DNA from: Bacteroidaceae bacterium
GTDB lineage: Bacteria; Bacteroidota; Bacteroidia; Bacteroidales; Bacteroidaceae
NCBI GenBank assembly: GCA_017535725.1
Contig: JAFXTO010000011.1
Coordinates: 1 to 47,316, forward strand
Direction: 5' to 3'
Length of the DNA: 47,316 bases
In this document: positions 39,664-47,316 of the stretch, piece after piece
How the letters are laid out: the number at the start of each line of letters is the position of its first letter
Numbering within the stretch: position 1 is the first letter of the stretch
Program-made: the position numbers and the translations under genes
Notes under the pieces: model-generated
Databases searched by the model: none
The model's input: the letters and a program-made list of their open reading frames with translations, nothing else
What the model was told of the DNA's origin: nothing

Positions 39664-42498
39664 ATGAGACGTTCCCTCTCCTGTATAATCCTCACCCTGG
39701 CGGCATTCCTGCCAGCCTGGGCGGGCAACACAACAACCTCCGTGGAACAGGTCACGGAGGCGGTGACCCTGTCGGAGGATGTAGATTACCACATCACCTC
39801 GACCACGCCCTTCGGTGACAACGGCTCCATCGATATCACGAACCTCGACCACGCCGTCATCATCTTCGACAACCTCAAGCCGTCCCTCGCCCTAAAGCGG
39901 CTTAGCAAAATCACAATCAACGGCGCCAAGGCTGTCAGCGAGAAGAACTGCCAAGTGCGTATCTATGACCGTGGAGCCATTCTCTTCCCCTACGGAAAGG
40001 AAGCCAGCACCACCACTGGCTTTCACCCCCTCACTGTTTACGACGAGAAGAACTGCCAAGGTAACTCCTGCTCCCTCTTTGGACTCGAGAGCAACAATGG
40101 CTATATGACCACCCTCACCGCGGCCAAGATGAACAACAAAATCCGTAGCTTCACCCTCAAGCGCGGTTATATGGTCACCTTCTCCCTCCGCACGGGTGGC
40201 TACGGCTACAGCCGCTGCTTCATCGCCGACAAGGCCGACCTCGTCGTCAACAGCCTGCCCAGCCTCATGGACCAGCGCATCTCCTCCTACCGCATCTTCC
40301 GCTGGCAGAACACCAGCAAGGTTGGCGTCGCAGACTACCTCGATGCCACGGCCCTCTCCAAGCTCAACGCGCAGAGTTCATTCACCTGGGGCACCGGCCA
40401 CGACATGCTACCGGACGTAGAAGTCGTGCCTCATCACATCAAGGAGAACTGGCCCAGCCCAGCTGACTGTGGAAAAGTGACCTACTCACCACATATGAAG
40501 ACCAATAACGAGCCACGTAACTCTGCCGACGATTCTCCGTGCGACATGGATGCCATCCTGGCCAACTGGCAGGATCTGATGCGAACGGGTATGCGCCTGT
40601 GTACACCTTCTTCATGGGACGGCAGCGACTATTGGAATGCAACGGGATTCCTCGCCGACTTCCTTAACGAAATCGATAATCGCGGCTGGCGATGCGACAT
40701 CATCGACCTGCACGGCTATTGGGACGAAGGAGCCTTCACCACCAATGTCAACAACTGGGCCCAGAAGTTCAAGCGCCCTGTGTGGATTACCGAATGGGTC
40801 TGGGGTTCTTCTTGGGGTCCTGCCGGAATCTTCAAACAAGCCAGCAGTCGCGACAACCCCACATCTGCCGACCTGCAACTGAACAAGACGGTCGTGAGCC
40901 GCATCCTCAACAGCCTGAACAGCAACAATGCCTGCGAACGCTATTTCTACTGGAACGGCGAAGCCAACTGCTCCAAGATATTGCGCGACGGCAACCTCAC
41001 ACCCGCCGGTGAGTATTTCGCCACTATGAAGACCAACGGCCCAGGCTACACGGGCTACGGCAATTACGTCCCCAAGACACCTCCCTTCAAGACGGTCAGC
41101 GACCTCGCTGTGACATACACCGCCAGAACAGGTGCCTGCAAGCTCACCTGGACCAACCCGAACTACGACCTCACAGATCTCACCATCCTGCAACACCGCA
41201 ACAACGGCGTGTGGACGACTATCGACACCCTCGCCTACAGCGAGCAATCCAACCGCACCGCCTCTACCACCATCGACAAGTACGAGAACCCGGGCACCAA
41301 TGAGTTCCGCCTGATATGCCACGATGCCGACGGCAAAACACGCACCAGCAACGTCGCCAGCATTTTCATCGGAGTGGCATCCACCTACGGCGATATCATG
41401 ACAGGACACATCGAGGCCAGCAACAGCGACCCCAGCTCCATCTACTTCGCTACGCAGGAAACCCTGCCCATTGCCATCACGGGAATTATCTCCAACCGCA
41501 ACGCGGGCAACGGTATCTTCAACCACATCAGCACCATCGCCAAGGATAACTTCACCTTCAACTTCGAGCCTTGGACTCAAGGGACGGCGCTGAACTTCAA
41601 GAACAGCGAGAACACAGACTACATCGTGCTCCAGCCGGGTTCCTACAGCTGGGGAGACCTCCGCGCCGAAGTGGACACCTGTATCTACATCAACAAATCA
41701 GGAATCCGCTCCACCATGAGTCAGGGCGACACCATCGAAGTGTTCTTCAAGCAACCCTTCCCCGAAGGAACCACTCCAGTAGTTATTCTCCAGAACGTTA
41801 CTTCTGAATCCGGCAGAGTCATTGCACCACGTGCCTTCGACGTCACCAACAAGGGATTCAAGATGAAGCTCATCCAGCAGGCCGCCATCACCAGCAAGCC
41901 CCGCCAGCAGTACACCTTCTATATCGCCATAACACAAGGCTCGGCATCGATTGCCGACACCGGTATGCGCATTCATGCAGGACGCTGCCCCGAACTCGTG
42001 GGCGGAACCTCCTTCACCTCCTGCACCTACCTTGACCAAGCGGGCGACACACTCTTCCTGCGCAACCCGTACGTTCTCATTGCGTCCCAGACCCACAACC
42101 TCGACTTCACCAGCGTGTTCCGTAAGAATTCAGACCTCACACGCGAGAGCTCCGACGGCCAGGGCGCAACCATCACCGAAGTCTATGGCTTCCGTGTACG
42201 TCGCCAGATGGACGGCACCGCCTCCATCCCCGCAGGTAGCAACACCGCCGAAAAGAGTGGCGACTACCTGGGATGGATTGCCATCGACCACGACCCCGCC
42301 GCCACTGGTATCACCACACCCCTCCTGCCTCAGCGCCAGTTCGTTGTGGAAGTGCGTGGCCGCCGCATCCTGCCCTCCGACCCCAACGCCCGTATCTACT
42401 CCGCCAGCGGACTCCAGATACAGTCTGGAATCAATGTGCCGCGAGGGGTGTACATCGTCACTAACGGACGAGCTACCACCAAGGTTTATGTCCGCTGA
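39664..42498 (+). CDS. Large secreted glycosyl hydrolase with FnIII and lectin-like domains
   Basis: A 944-aa protein: signal peptide (about 1-20, LTLAAFLPAWAG), a beta-rich N-terminal domain (about 25-215), then a catalytic-core domain like the Asl1/GH128 group (about 220-460) with KTNNEPRNSADDS (Glu as acid/base), DLHGYWDEG and VWITEWVWGSSWG (Glu as nucleophile). An FnIII-like domain (about 475-575) and an H-type lectin-like domain (about 580-780; FFKQPFPEGTTPVVILQN) follow. The tail RGVYIVTNGRATTKVYV is a Bacteroidota sorting-type end. Beta-1,3-glucan cutting is the family's known activity; here inferred. It forms an operon with the GH43 gene. Confidence 0.8.
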   Translation: MRRSLSCIILTLAAFLPAWAGNTTTSVEQVTEAVTLSEDVDYHITSTTPFGDNGSIDITNLDHAVIIFDNLKPSLALKRLSKITINGAKAVSEKNCQVRIYDRGAILFPYGKEASTTTGFHPLTVYDEKNCQGNSCSLFGLESNNGYMTTLTAAKMNNKIRSFTLKRGYMVTFSLRTGGYGYSRCFIADKADLVVNSLPSLMDQRISSYRIFRWQNTSKVGVADYLDATALSKLNAQSSFTWGTGHDMLPDVEVVPHHIKENWPSPADCGKVTYSPHMKTNNEPRNSADDSPCDMDAILANWQDLMRTGMRLCTPSSWDGSDYWNATGFLADFLNEIDNRGWRCDIIDLHGYWDEGAFTTNVNNWAQKFKRPVWITEWVWGSSWGPAGIFKQASSRDNPTSADLQLNKTVVSRILNSLNSNNACERYFYWNGEANCSKILRDGNLTPAGEYFATMKTNGPGYTGYGNYVPKTPPFKTVSDLAVTYTARTGACKLTWTNPNYDLTDLTILQHRNNGVWTTIDTLAYSEQSNRTASTTIDKYENPGTNEFRLICHDADGKTRTSNVASIFIGVASTYGDIMTGHIEASNSDPSSIYFATQETLPIAITGIISNRNAGNGIFNHISTIAKDNFTFNFEPWTQGTALNFKNSENTDYIVLQPGSYSWGDLRAEVDTCIYINKSGIRSTMSQGDTIEVFFKQPFPEGTTPVVILQNVTSESGRVIAPRAFDVTNKGFKMKLIQQAAITSKPRQQYTFYIAITQGSASIADTGMRIHAGRCPELVGGTSFTSCTYLDQAGDTLFLRNPYVLIASQTHNLDFTSVFRKNSDLTRESSDGQGATITEVYGFRVRRQMDGTASIPAGSNTAEKSGDYLGWIAIDHDPAATGITTPLLPQRQFVVEVRGRRILPSDPNARIYSASGLQIQSGINVPRGVYIVTNGRATTKVYVR

Positions 42499-42542
42499 CC
42501 GCAGAAGGCAATAAAGCTAAACAAGAATTGTTTCCCATAACA

Positions 42543-42581
42543 ACAGCGACTGTCATCCATCTTTTAGGTGACAGTCGCTGT
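42543..42581 (+). terminator. Terminator hairpin after the hydrolase pair
   Basis: ACAGCGACTGTCA (42543-42555) pairs perfectly with TGACAGTCGCTGT (42569-42581), 13-nt loop. No T-run follows (ATTATG). Confidence 0.6.
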
Positions 42582-42618
42582 ATTATGTAGGTACTCAAAT
42601 TTAGAGTACACATTATTA

Positions 42619-42711
42619 TTTAGTACACATAGTCACAGAGACGCAGAGGTATCCTATATTTTTCATTTTTCATTCTTTCATTTTTCATTTTAAGTATCTC
42701 TGTGTACTAAA
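42619..42711. repeat. Inverted repeat around a TTTTTCATT low-complexity run
   Basis: TTTAGTACACA (42619-42629) and TGTGTACTAAA (42701-42711) flank repeated TTTTTCATT. Both arms are followed inward by CAGAGA/TCTCTG. It lies between the converging hydrolase and MBL genes. No coding frame. Confidence 0.55.
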
Positions 42712-42731
42712 TTTATTAGATACTTAACCGC

Positions 42732-43490
42732 TCAAAGCTTCATCACACGCTTCATCTCCAGATTCTCGTAGCCCTCGGGGCAATGGGTGGAGAGATAGAC
42801 GGTAGGATTGTTATTGATGAACTCTCGCACGCGGTCAAGGGTCTCGCGGGCAGCAGCTTTGTCCTCAAAGATGATGGAGAGCTTGTTGGCCTTCAGGGCG
42901 GCGTCGCAGTAGGTGATGTCGCCGTGGAACATATAGTAGAGGCCATCGTGCTCCAGAATGACGATGCTGTTACCCTTGGTGTGGCCCTTAGCCTCGATAA
43001 ACCAGAGACCGTCAGCCACCTTCTCGGCACGGGGGAAGTTCTTGTAAGAATCCTTGTATTCAGAACGCACGATGTTACCACCTTCAGGAAGTTTCATCGC
43101 ATCGGCATCCTCAGGCGAGATATACACCTTAGCGTTGGGGAACTCGGCGATGCAATCTGAGTGGTCACCGTGCTTGTGGGTGATGAGGATCTTCGTCACC
43201 TGCTCAGGCTTGTAGCCCAGCGCGGCGAACGATGCCATATAGTCATCCACCTTGTCGCCCATATAGAGGGGACCGCCCAGCTTCTTGGCTGGGGCCGACA
43301 TGCCGGTTTTGAAGCCCGTGTCGATGAGGATAATGCCTTCGTCGGTCTCGATGAGGAAGTTCTGCAGCGAGCTGCGGTAGATGATTTGCTCATCGAATGC
43401 CTCCTTGCCTTCCTCACCGCCGAAGGCAAAAGGCTGGTTCATGAAGCCGTGGTCATACATGCACACGGCCTTGATTGCTTTGATTTCCAT
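42732..43490 (-). CDS. MBL-fold metallo-hydrolase
   Basis: A 252-aa metallo-beta-lactamase fold protein with the zinc motif ITHKHGDHSD (about 102-111, HxHxDH), GIILIDTGFKTG before it, AKGHTKGNSIVIL (the third His), MFHGDITYCDAA (Asp bridging ligand) and STHCPEGYE. The N-terminal pattern and spacing resemble lactonase-like MBL hydrolases. No signal peptide, so cytosolic. Final gene of the redox run, 38 bases after ZIP. Substrate unknown. Confidence 0.87.
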   Translation of the reverse strand: MEIKAIKAVCMYDHGFMNQPFAFGGEEGKEAFDEQIIYRSSLQNFLIETDEGIILIDTGFKTGMSAPAKKLGGPLYMGDKVDDYMASFAALGYKPEQVTKILITHKHGDHSDCIAEFPNAKVYISPEDADAMKLPEGGNIVRSEYKDSYKNFPRAEKVADGLWFIEAKGHTKGNSIVILEHDGLYYMFHGDITYCDAALKANKLSIIFEDKAAARETLDRVREFINNNPTVYLSTHCPEGYENLEMKRVMKL

Positions 43491-43528
43491 AATGTTATTC
43501 GTTTTGACAGAGTTTGGTTACATTTTAA

Positions 43529-44338
43529 TTAGCCCATTACCACGTCGAGCACCATCATCAGCACGAAGCCGACGGCAAAGCCGATGGTGCTGAGGTTGGA
43601 GTGCTGACCGCTGGAGGCTTCGGGAATCAGTTCCTCGACCACCACGTAAAACATGGCTCCTGCGGCAAAGGCGAGCATGTAAGGGAGGACGGGCAAGAGC
43701 AATGAGGCGAGCAGCAGAACGGCAAGGGCTCCAAGAGGTTCTACAGCCCCGCTCAGGGAACCAATGATAAATGAACGCCAACGACTGTTACCAGCTGCCC
43801 GCATCGGCATAGAGATGATGGCTCCTTCAGGTACGTTCTGGATGGCGATGCCCAATGACACAGCAACGGCACTGGCCAATGAAATATGCGCTACTCCGTT
43901 CTCCGCCCCGGCGAACACCACACCAACAGCCATACCTTCAGGTAGGTTGTGGATGGTGACGGCCAGGGCGAGCATCGCTGTCTTTGACAGATGAGAGCGC
44001 AGGCCTTCTGGCTTGTCTGTGCCGATATGCAAGTGCGGCGTCAGTTCGTCTATCATCAGTAGGAATCCCACACCCAACAGGAAACCGACGGCCGCAGGCA
44101 GCACCGACCATGCACTATCCTCATTATGCATTATGAATTGTGCATTATGAATTGATGCCATTTCCATTGCTGGAATCAGCAGCGACCACACCGATGCAGC
44201 CACCATCACGCCCGAAGCAAAGCCCAATAGCAACTTCTGCACACGCGCCGACATCTCGTCCTTCATGAAAAAGACGAAGGCCGAGCCGAGCATCGTGCCC
44301 AGCAGAGGGATGAGCAGTCCTATAAGGAGTGTCGCCAT
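43529..44338 (-). CDS. ZIP-family metal transporter
   Basis: A 269-aa membrane protein with eight predicted helices and the ZIP signature: AVTIHNLPEGMAVGVVFAG (helix 4, His/Asn/Pro-Glu metal site) and GIAIQNVPEGAIISMPMRA (helix 5). A poorly conserved loop (about 62-90, IHNAQFIMHNEDS) lies between helices 2 and 3. It imports divalent metal, mostly zinc, across the inner membrane. Three bases separate it from the glutathione peroxidase stop, so they are co-transcribed. Confidence 0.9.
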   Translation of the reverse strand: MATLLIGLLIPLLGTMLGSAFVFFMKDEMSARVQKLLLGFASGVMVAASVWSLLIPAMEMASIHNAQFIMHNEDSAWSVLPAAVGFLLGVGFLLMIDELTPHLHIGTDKPEGLRSHLSKTAMLALAVTIHNLPEGMAVGVVFAGAENGVAHISLASAVAVSLGIAIQNVPEGAIISMPMRAAGNSRWRSFIIGSLSGAVEPLGALAVLLLASLLLPVLPYMLAFAAGAMFYVVVEELIPEASSGQHSNLSTIGFAVGFVLMMVLDVVMG

Positions 44339-44341
44339 CTG

Positions 44342-44980
44342 TTATTTTGCCAATTCCGTCTCGATGCTCTCTTCCATTTCCTGCGGCTCTGTGGTAGGCT
44401 CGAAGCGGCAGACCACATTGCCTTCGCGGCTAATGAGGAACTTGGTGAAATTCCACTTGATGTCGGGCTTCGATGCGTAGTCTGGGTCTGCCTTTGTGAA
44501 CATCTCGTCGAGGATTTTCGTGAGCGGATGTTCTGGATTGAAACCTGCAAAGCCTGCCTGACTCTTCAGCCACTGGTAGATGGGATGAGCACCCTCGCCA
44601 TTGACTTCAATCTTCGACATTAGGGGGAAGGTTACTCCGTGGTTCAGACGGCAGAACTCCTCTATTTGCTCGTCGGTGCCGGGCTCCTGATGACCGAACT
44701 GGTCGCAGGGGAAACCAATGACAACAAGTCCCTGGTCCTTATACTTCTGGAAGAGGGCTTCCAGACCATCATACTGAGGGGTGAAACCGCATTTGCTGGC
44801 CGTATTGACTATCAGTAGCACCTTGCCCTTGTAGTCAGCAAAATTCACTTCCTTACCCTTGTTTGAGAGGGCAGTAAAATCATAAATATTTTCCATGTCG
44901 TTGTTGTTTGTTGTTGCATTGCAAGACATCAGGCTGATGATGGCTGCAAAAAGAGTGAAAGAATAATAGAAATGTTTCAT
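44342..44980 (-). CDS. Glutathione peroxidase family (lipoprotein form)
   Basis: The 212-aa protein has a lipoprotein signal ([20 protein letters not shown], lipobox Cys20). It then has a thioredoxin-fold peroxidase domain: [18 protein letters not shown] (catalytic Cys, about 63), [21 protein letters not shown] and [15 protein letters not shown] (conserved Trp/Asn/Phe). The Cys form in place of Sec is usual for bacteria and commonly uses thioredoxin to reduce peroxides. It is the fourth gene from the 3' end of the redox run. Confidence 0.92.
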   Translation of the reverse strand: MKHFYYSFTLFAAIISLMSCNATTNNNDMENIYDFTALSNKGKEVNFADYKGKVLLIVNTASKCGFTPQYDGLEALFQKYKDQGLVVIGFPCDQFGHQEPGTDEQIEEFCRLNHGVTFPLMSKIEVNGEGAHPIYQWLKSQAGFAGFNPEHPLTKILDEMFTKADPDYASKPDIKWNFTKFLISREGNVVCRFEPTTEPQEMEESIETELAK

Positions 44981-44995
44981 ATTGTGGTTTGTGAG

Positions 44996-46102
44996 TTAGA
45001 TGGCAGTATTCTTCAATGACAGCATGATGTCAGACACTTCTTCTCTGTGTTCCCACAATGCACAGCCACCCGTATGTTCACCACCGACAAGCCGCGCGTC
45101 GCGGAGTCGTTGGAAAAGGGGTGACTTCAATGCACCACGCACACCGAGTTTGAGAACATTGCTGTCGCTGAAGGGAGAGAACGGACAAGGTTCGGCAGAT
45201 CCGTCAGGACCGATGTGGAAGAAACCACGTCCACCGGCAAGACAACCGCCCATGTGCTTCTCGTCACCAGGGAAAGAGATGATAACCATGTTGGGGAATT
45301 GTTCACGCTGATGTTCTTGCACCATTTCCATCTGTTCGTCCCCGGACTCGTTCAACGCCAAATGTTCCGTCCCCTGTTCTGTTGGCACATATTCCACGTA
45401 GATGATAAGTTTACAGCCAAGGTCTTGCAACTGACTGACAAACGAGTCTGAAATCACGTAGTCAATGTTCTCCGTAGTGACCGTGATGCTCGTTCCAAAG
45501 AAAAGGTTCTCCTTCTTCAGCATCTCCATCGACATCATGGCACGTCTGAACATACCCTTGCCTCGACGCTCGTCGGTACTATGCTCTGCTCCCTCGATGC
45601 TTATGACAGGCACCATGTTGAGGTTTTTCTTCAGAAACTCCAGGTACGATGGGCCGATGAGTGTGCCGTTGGTGAAGATTGGAAAAATCATATCCTTCAC
45701 CTCTGCCACTTTCTCCAATATATCCTTTCGCATCATAGGTTCACCACCTGCCAAAAGCGAGAAGTTGATACCCAGGTCGGCCGCCTCGGTGAAGACCTGC
45801 TTCCATTCCTCTGGCGACATGGTCTCACGTTGACTCCTGCCTGGTGCGTCGGCGATGCCGTTGGCACGTGCATAACAACCCTTGCACGAGAGGTTGCAGG
45901 TCGTGGAGATGCTGCAGATGAGGAAAGGAGGCACGTCTAAACCCTCCTCCCGTTTCACTTTAGCCCTCCGCTTTTCAGAACGGGCAAAGGTCTGTTGCAG
46001 CTTCAATACAAATCTCGCCTCACGCGGGTTGGTCAGCACACTCTTGTATGCTCTCGCCATGATGTTACGGATGGCGCCGCTCATGTATTCATTCAGTTGC
46101 AT
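44996..46102 (-). CDS. Radical SAM protein
   Basis: The 368-aa protein has the [4Fe-4S] motif CNLSCKGCYARANG (CxxxCxxC, about 73-86) in a TIM-barrel core, GGEPMMRKD (SAM-binding GGEP, about 120-128), PIFTNGTLI and PVISIEGAEHSTDERRG. The C-terminal part has further Cys residues: MGGCLAGGRG and AEPCPFSPF (about 285-310), and TGGCALWEHRE at the end, consistent with an extra cluster-binding region. Its reaction is unknown. It sits 13 bases after the flavodoxin gene, which could supply its electrons (inference). Confidence 0.9.
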   Translation of the reverse strand: MQLNEYMSGAIRNIMARAYKSVLTNPREARFVLKLQQTFARSEKRRAKVKREEGLDVPPFLICSISTTCNLSCKGCYARANGIADAPGRSQRETMSPEEWKQVFTEAADLGINFSLLAGGEPMMRKDILEKVAEVKDMIFPIFTNGTLIGPSYLEFLKKNLNMVPVISIEGAEHSTDERRGKGMFRRAMMSMEMLKKENLFFGTSITVTTENIDYVISDSFVSQLQDLGCKLIIYVEYVPTEQGTEHLALNESGDEQMEMVQEHQREQFPNMVIISFPGDEKHMGGCLAGGRGFFHIGPDGSAEPCPFSPFSDSNVLKLGVRGALKSPLFQRLRDARLVGGEHTGGCALWEHREEVSDIMLSLKNTAI

Positions 46103-46115
46103 AGGAGAAAAAAGT

Positions 46116-46532
46116 CTATTGGGCGAGAGCCGTTTTCACAAATTCCTTGAATGCTCTTATGTCAGCAGCATTCGGATGTCCTGCCTTGACAGGCCCCATC
46201 GAACCACTGCACGTGAATTCCATGTCGCTCACGATGATGCCCTTGGCTTGGAGGGCTTGCCGCATTTGTGGCACTGGCGACTTGATGATGGCGCACGAAC
46301 CAAAACATACCACACGTTTCACTAAATCAGGCGTGATCGATTGGATAAAGTCAATCACACTGCCGTTAACCTTGCCCAAGAAGACTCCAGCCCCAAGAAA
46401 AAGCGTGTCAACAGGTTCAGATAGTGGCACACTGACCAACTGTGGCTCTGCACCCACGATGTCTTTCACGGCCTCCACCATCTTCTCCGTGTGGCCGAAC
46501 TTACTGTAATAGCGAATAGCGTTTGTTGCCAT
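46116..46532 (-). CDS. Flavodoxin-like protein
   Basis: The start at ATG 46532 is preferred to GTG 46538. The 138-aa protein has the flavodoxin fold: IRYYSKFGHTEKMVEAVKD (phosphate loop, about 4-22), DTLFLGAGVFLGKVNGSVIDFI (second loop) and VVCFGSCAII. It differs from classical flavodoxins in its phosphate loop and is shorter, as in the flavodoxin domain family of anaerobes. It could carry electrons for the radical SAM gene downstream or for rubredoxin, 13 bases upstream. Cytosolic. Confidence 0.82.
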   Translation of the reverse strand: MATNAIRYYSKFGHTEKMVEAVKDIVGAEPQLVSVPLSEPVDTLFLGAGVFLGKVNGSVIDFIQSITPDLVKRVVCFGSCAIIKSPVPQMRQALQAKGIIVSDMEFTCSGSMGPVKAGHPNAADIRAFKEFVKTALAQ

Positions 46533-46545
46533 AATCACGTTAGGT

Positions 46546-46707
46546 TTATTCTTCCACGGCTACAAATTTCTCTTTCTTGCGCTTGCAGCGTGGACAGCGC
46601 CATGTGTCGGGCAACTCTTCAAAAGGAGTGCCGGGAGGGATATTCTGCTTAGGGTCGCCCTTTTCGGGGTCATAGGTGTACTTGCAGGGGCATTTGAACT
46701 TTGTCAT
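46546..46707 (-). CDS. Rubredoxin, atypical first Cys pair
   Basis: The 53-aa protein is a rubredoxin: [40 protein letters not shown]. The second Cys pair (CPRC) is normal, but the first reads KCPCKY (Cys-Pro-Cys; Cys6 and Cys8) where family members have CxxCGY. One residue of the iron-binding knuckle appears missing, or the second Cys has moved. If iron still binds, redox potential may differ. It is co-transcribed with a flavodoxin, a radical SAM protein and a peroxidase. Confidence 0.85.
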   Translation of the reverse strand: MTKFKCPCKYTYDPEKGDPKQNIPPGTPFEELPDTWRCPRCKRKKEKFVAVEE

Positions 46708-46735
46708 ATCGGTCTTTCGTTTTAGGATTAGAAAA

Positions 46736-46757
46736 GGGGAGAGCCGAGGCCCTCCCC
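46736..46757 (-). terminator. Possible terminator or attenuator upstream of rubredoxin
   Basis: On the minus strand GGGGAG and CTCCCC arms enclose a GC-rich 10-nt loop, followed by TTTTC. It lies in the 110-bp gap between the winged-helix stop and the rubredoxin start. It would split the redox run into two units. Confidence 0.45.
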
Positions 46758-46817
46758 CGTGTCAAGAAATTTGTATGCATCGTGGTGCGGTTGCACACAT
46801 CGAAGCCTTTAGAGAAA

Positions 46818-46988
46818 TCAAGCGGGTTGCCACTTGCAGCGGACGGGCGACACAATGGCACCCTCCTTCTTTAACTCTGCAAATGCCTTGTCCACTTCCT
46901 TGCGGTCGGCACCCAGTGCCTTTGTAACGTCGCCTGCCGACACTGGTTTGCCAGCATCGCGCATTGCCTGTAATACTTTTTCTTTCAT
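46818..46988 (-). CDS. Small winged-helix protein
   Basis: The start at 46988 (MKEKVLQAMRDAGKPVSAG) is chosen over 47021 because the extra N-terminal residues are non-homologous looking. The 56-aa protein is one winged helix: helix 1 KEKVLQAMRDAG, helix 2 SAGDVTKALG, recognition helix RKEVDKAFAELKKEG and wing AIVSPVRCKWQPA. It resembles small DsrD-like or MarR-like winged-helix proteins found beside redox genes. Probably regulates its neighbours; 13 bases after the FMN protein. Confidence 0.72.
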   Translation of the reverse strand: MKEKVLQAMRDAGKPVSAGDVTKALGADRKEVDKAFAELKKEGAIVSPVRCKWQPA

Positions 46989-47001
46989 AACTTGTAAATG
47001 T

Positions 47002-47316
47002 TTAGAATGTAACTGTCTCAACCAATTCCATCATCTTGAAGAAGTCGGCCTTGGCATCCTTTAGATAGTACATAACGCCGTTCTCGCCGTTCTCGCCAAG
47101 CGCACTCTTCAGCACAGGCATCTTCTCGACAAGTGCCCTGCCCACCTCGGGACGGTTGTCCTCCACGAGTTTACATTCAACGCGCAGCGTCTGTCCCTTG
47201 AAGGCGCAGATTTCTGCCTTCTGGTTTGCTGCTATCTGGCGTGTGGCATTTGTCTTTCCGAACGCCATGATGTAAATCTTGTCTTCAAAATACAACATTG
47301 CTCCGTAGGGACGAAC
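47002..47316 (-). CDS. FMN-binding split-barrel (pyridoxamine oxidase-like) protein, partial
   Basis: The frame runs off the window end (VRPYGAMLYFEDKIYIMAFGKTNATRQIAANQ at its visible start), so the N-terminus is missing. An ATG at 47298 exists but RPYGA before it matches the family. Visible are the beta strands AMLYFEDKIYIMAF and AEICAFKGQTLRVECKLVED, and a C-terminal helix region (FFKMMELVETVTF), typical of small PNPOx-like flavin-binding barrels. Probably reduces or senses redox molecules. First visible gene of the redox run. Confidence 0.75.
   Translation of the reverse strand, partial: VRPYGAMLYFEDKIYIMAFGKTNATRQIAANQKAEICAFKGQTLRVECKLVEDNRPEVGRALVEKMPVLKSALGENGENGVMYYLKDAKADFFKMMELVETVTF

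Noticed and set aside
46670-46861. 63-aa minus-strand frame covering the gap between the winged-helix gene and rubredoxin
   Set aside because: Out of frame with both, spans a hairpin, and has no domain.

Overview
The window looks like chromosome from a Bacteroidales bacterium, most likely Prevotellaceae. The clues are promoters with the Bacteroidota -7 box TAnnTTTG and a -33 TTTG about 19-20 bases upstream, few Shine-Dalgarno sites, the LpxC-FabZ fusion typical of the phylum, Bacteroidota-specific families (DUF3256, DUF4153, DUF5715, VapE/DUF3874, PRiA4_ORF3) and secreted proteins with GVYIV-type C-termini. No database could be searched, so all names rest on recognising motifs.

1-6.6 kb is an AT-rich accessory region. 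It holds a KilA-N gene cut by the window edge with two matching dyads upstream, decayed remnants of a DUF1016 nuclease gene and an Rpn-family nuclease gene, a PemK/MazF toxin-antitoxin pair, and a gene-free stretch rich in repeats (a 33-bp perfect hairpin, a 22-bp tandem array). Then come a DUF4177-like lipoprotein and a compact operon (zinc-ribbon microprotein, two unknown proteins, a predicted VSR/DUF559-like nuclease) that runs head-on into a WYL-domain regulator. This operon is the best candidate for an undescribed, possibly defence-related, system.

6.7-15.4 kb is mostly on the minus strand: DUF3256, a DMT transporter, truA, a secreted endonuclease I, a large secreted repeat protein, a Spy-like protein and a DUF5715 protein with LAS/M15 peptidase motifs. 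15.4-26.9 kb is on the plus strand: phoH-purC-menG-aroE, a TPM protein and LemA, purM, a tRNA, then prfA-ADP-ribosylglycohydrolase-DUF4153-pyrF.

26.9-29.4 kb holds a 22-bp tandem array, an AT-rich leader and a lone VapE-type primase/helicase gene. 29.4-38.5 kb is a tightly packed envelope operon: lpxD, lpxC-fabZ, lpxA, a PRiA4_ORF3 protein, miaA, a class A PBP and a PIF1-like helicase with a TPR tail. 38.6-42.5 kb encodes two secreted glycoside hydrolases. 42.7-47.3 kb is a minus-strand run of closely spaced redox genes: an FMN-binding protein, a small winged helix, an atypical rubredoxin, a flavodoxin, a radical SAM protein, a glutathione peroxidase, a ZIP transporter and an MBL hydrolase.

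A striking theme is small palindromic repeats that lie in frame inside, or at the ends of, housekeeping genes. GC-rich CCCCTCTCC-type hairpins affect DUF3256, truA (twice) and purM (twice). A separate family with an 8-bp stem and 5-nt loop occurs in aroE, miaA and the helicase. A 9-bp repeat is inserted in the DMT transporter. No rRNA, CRISPR array or intact insertion sequence was seen.
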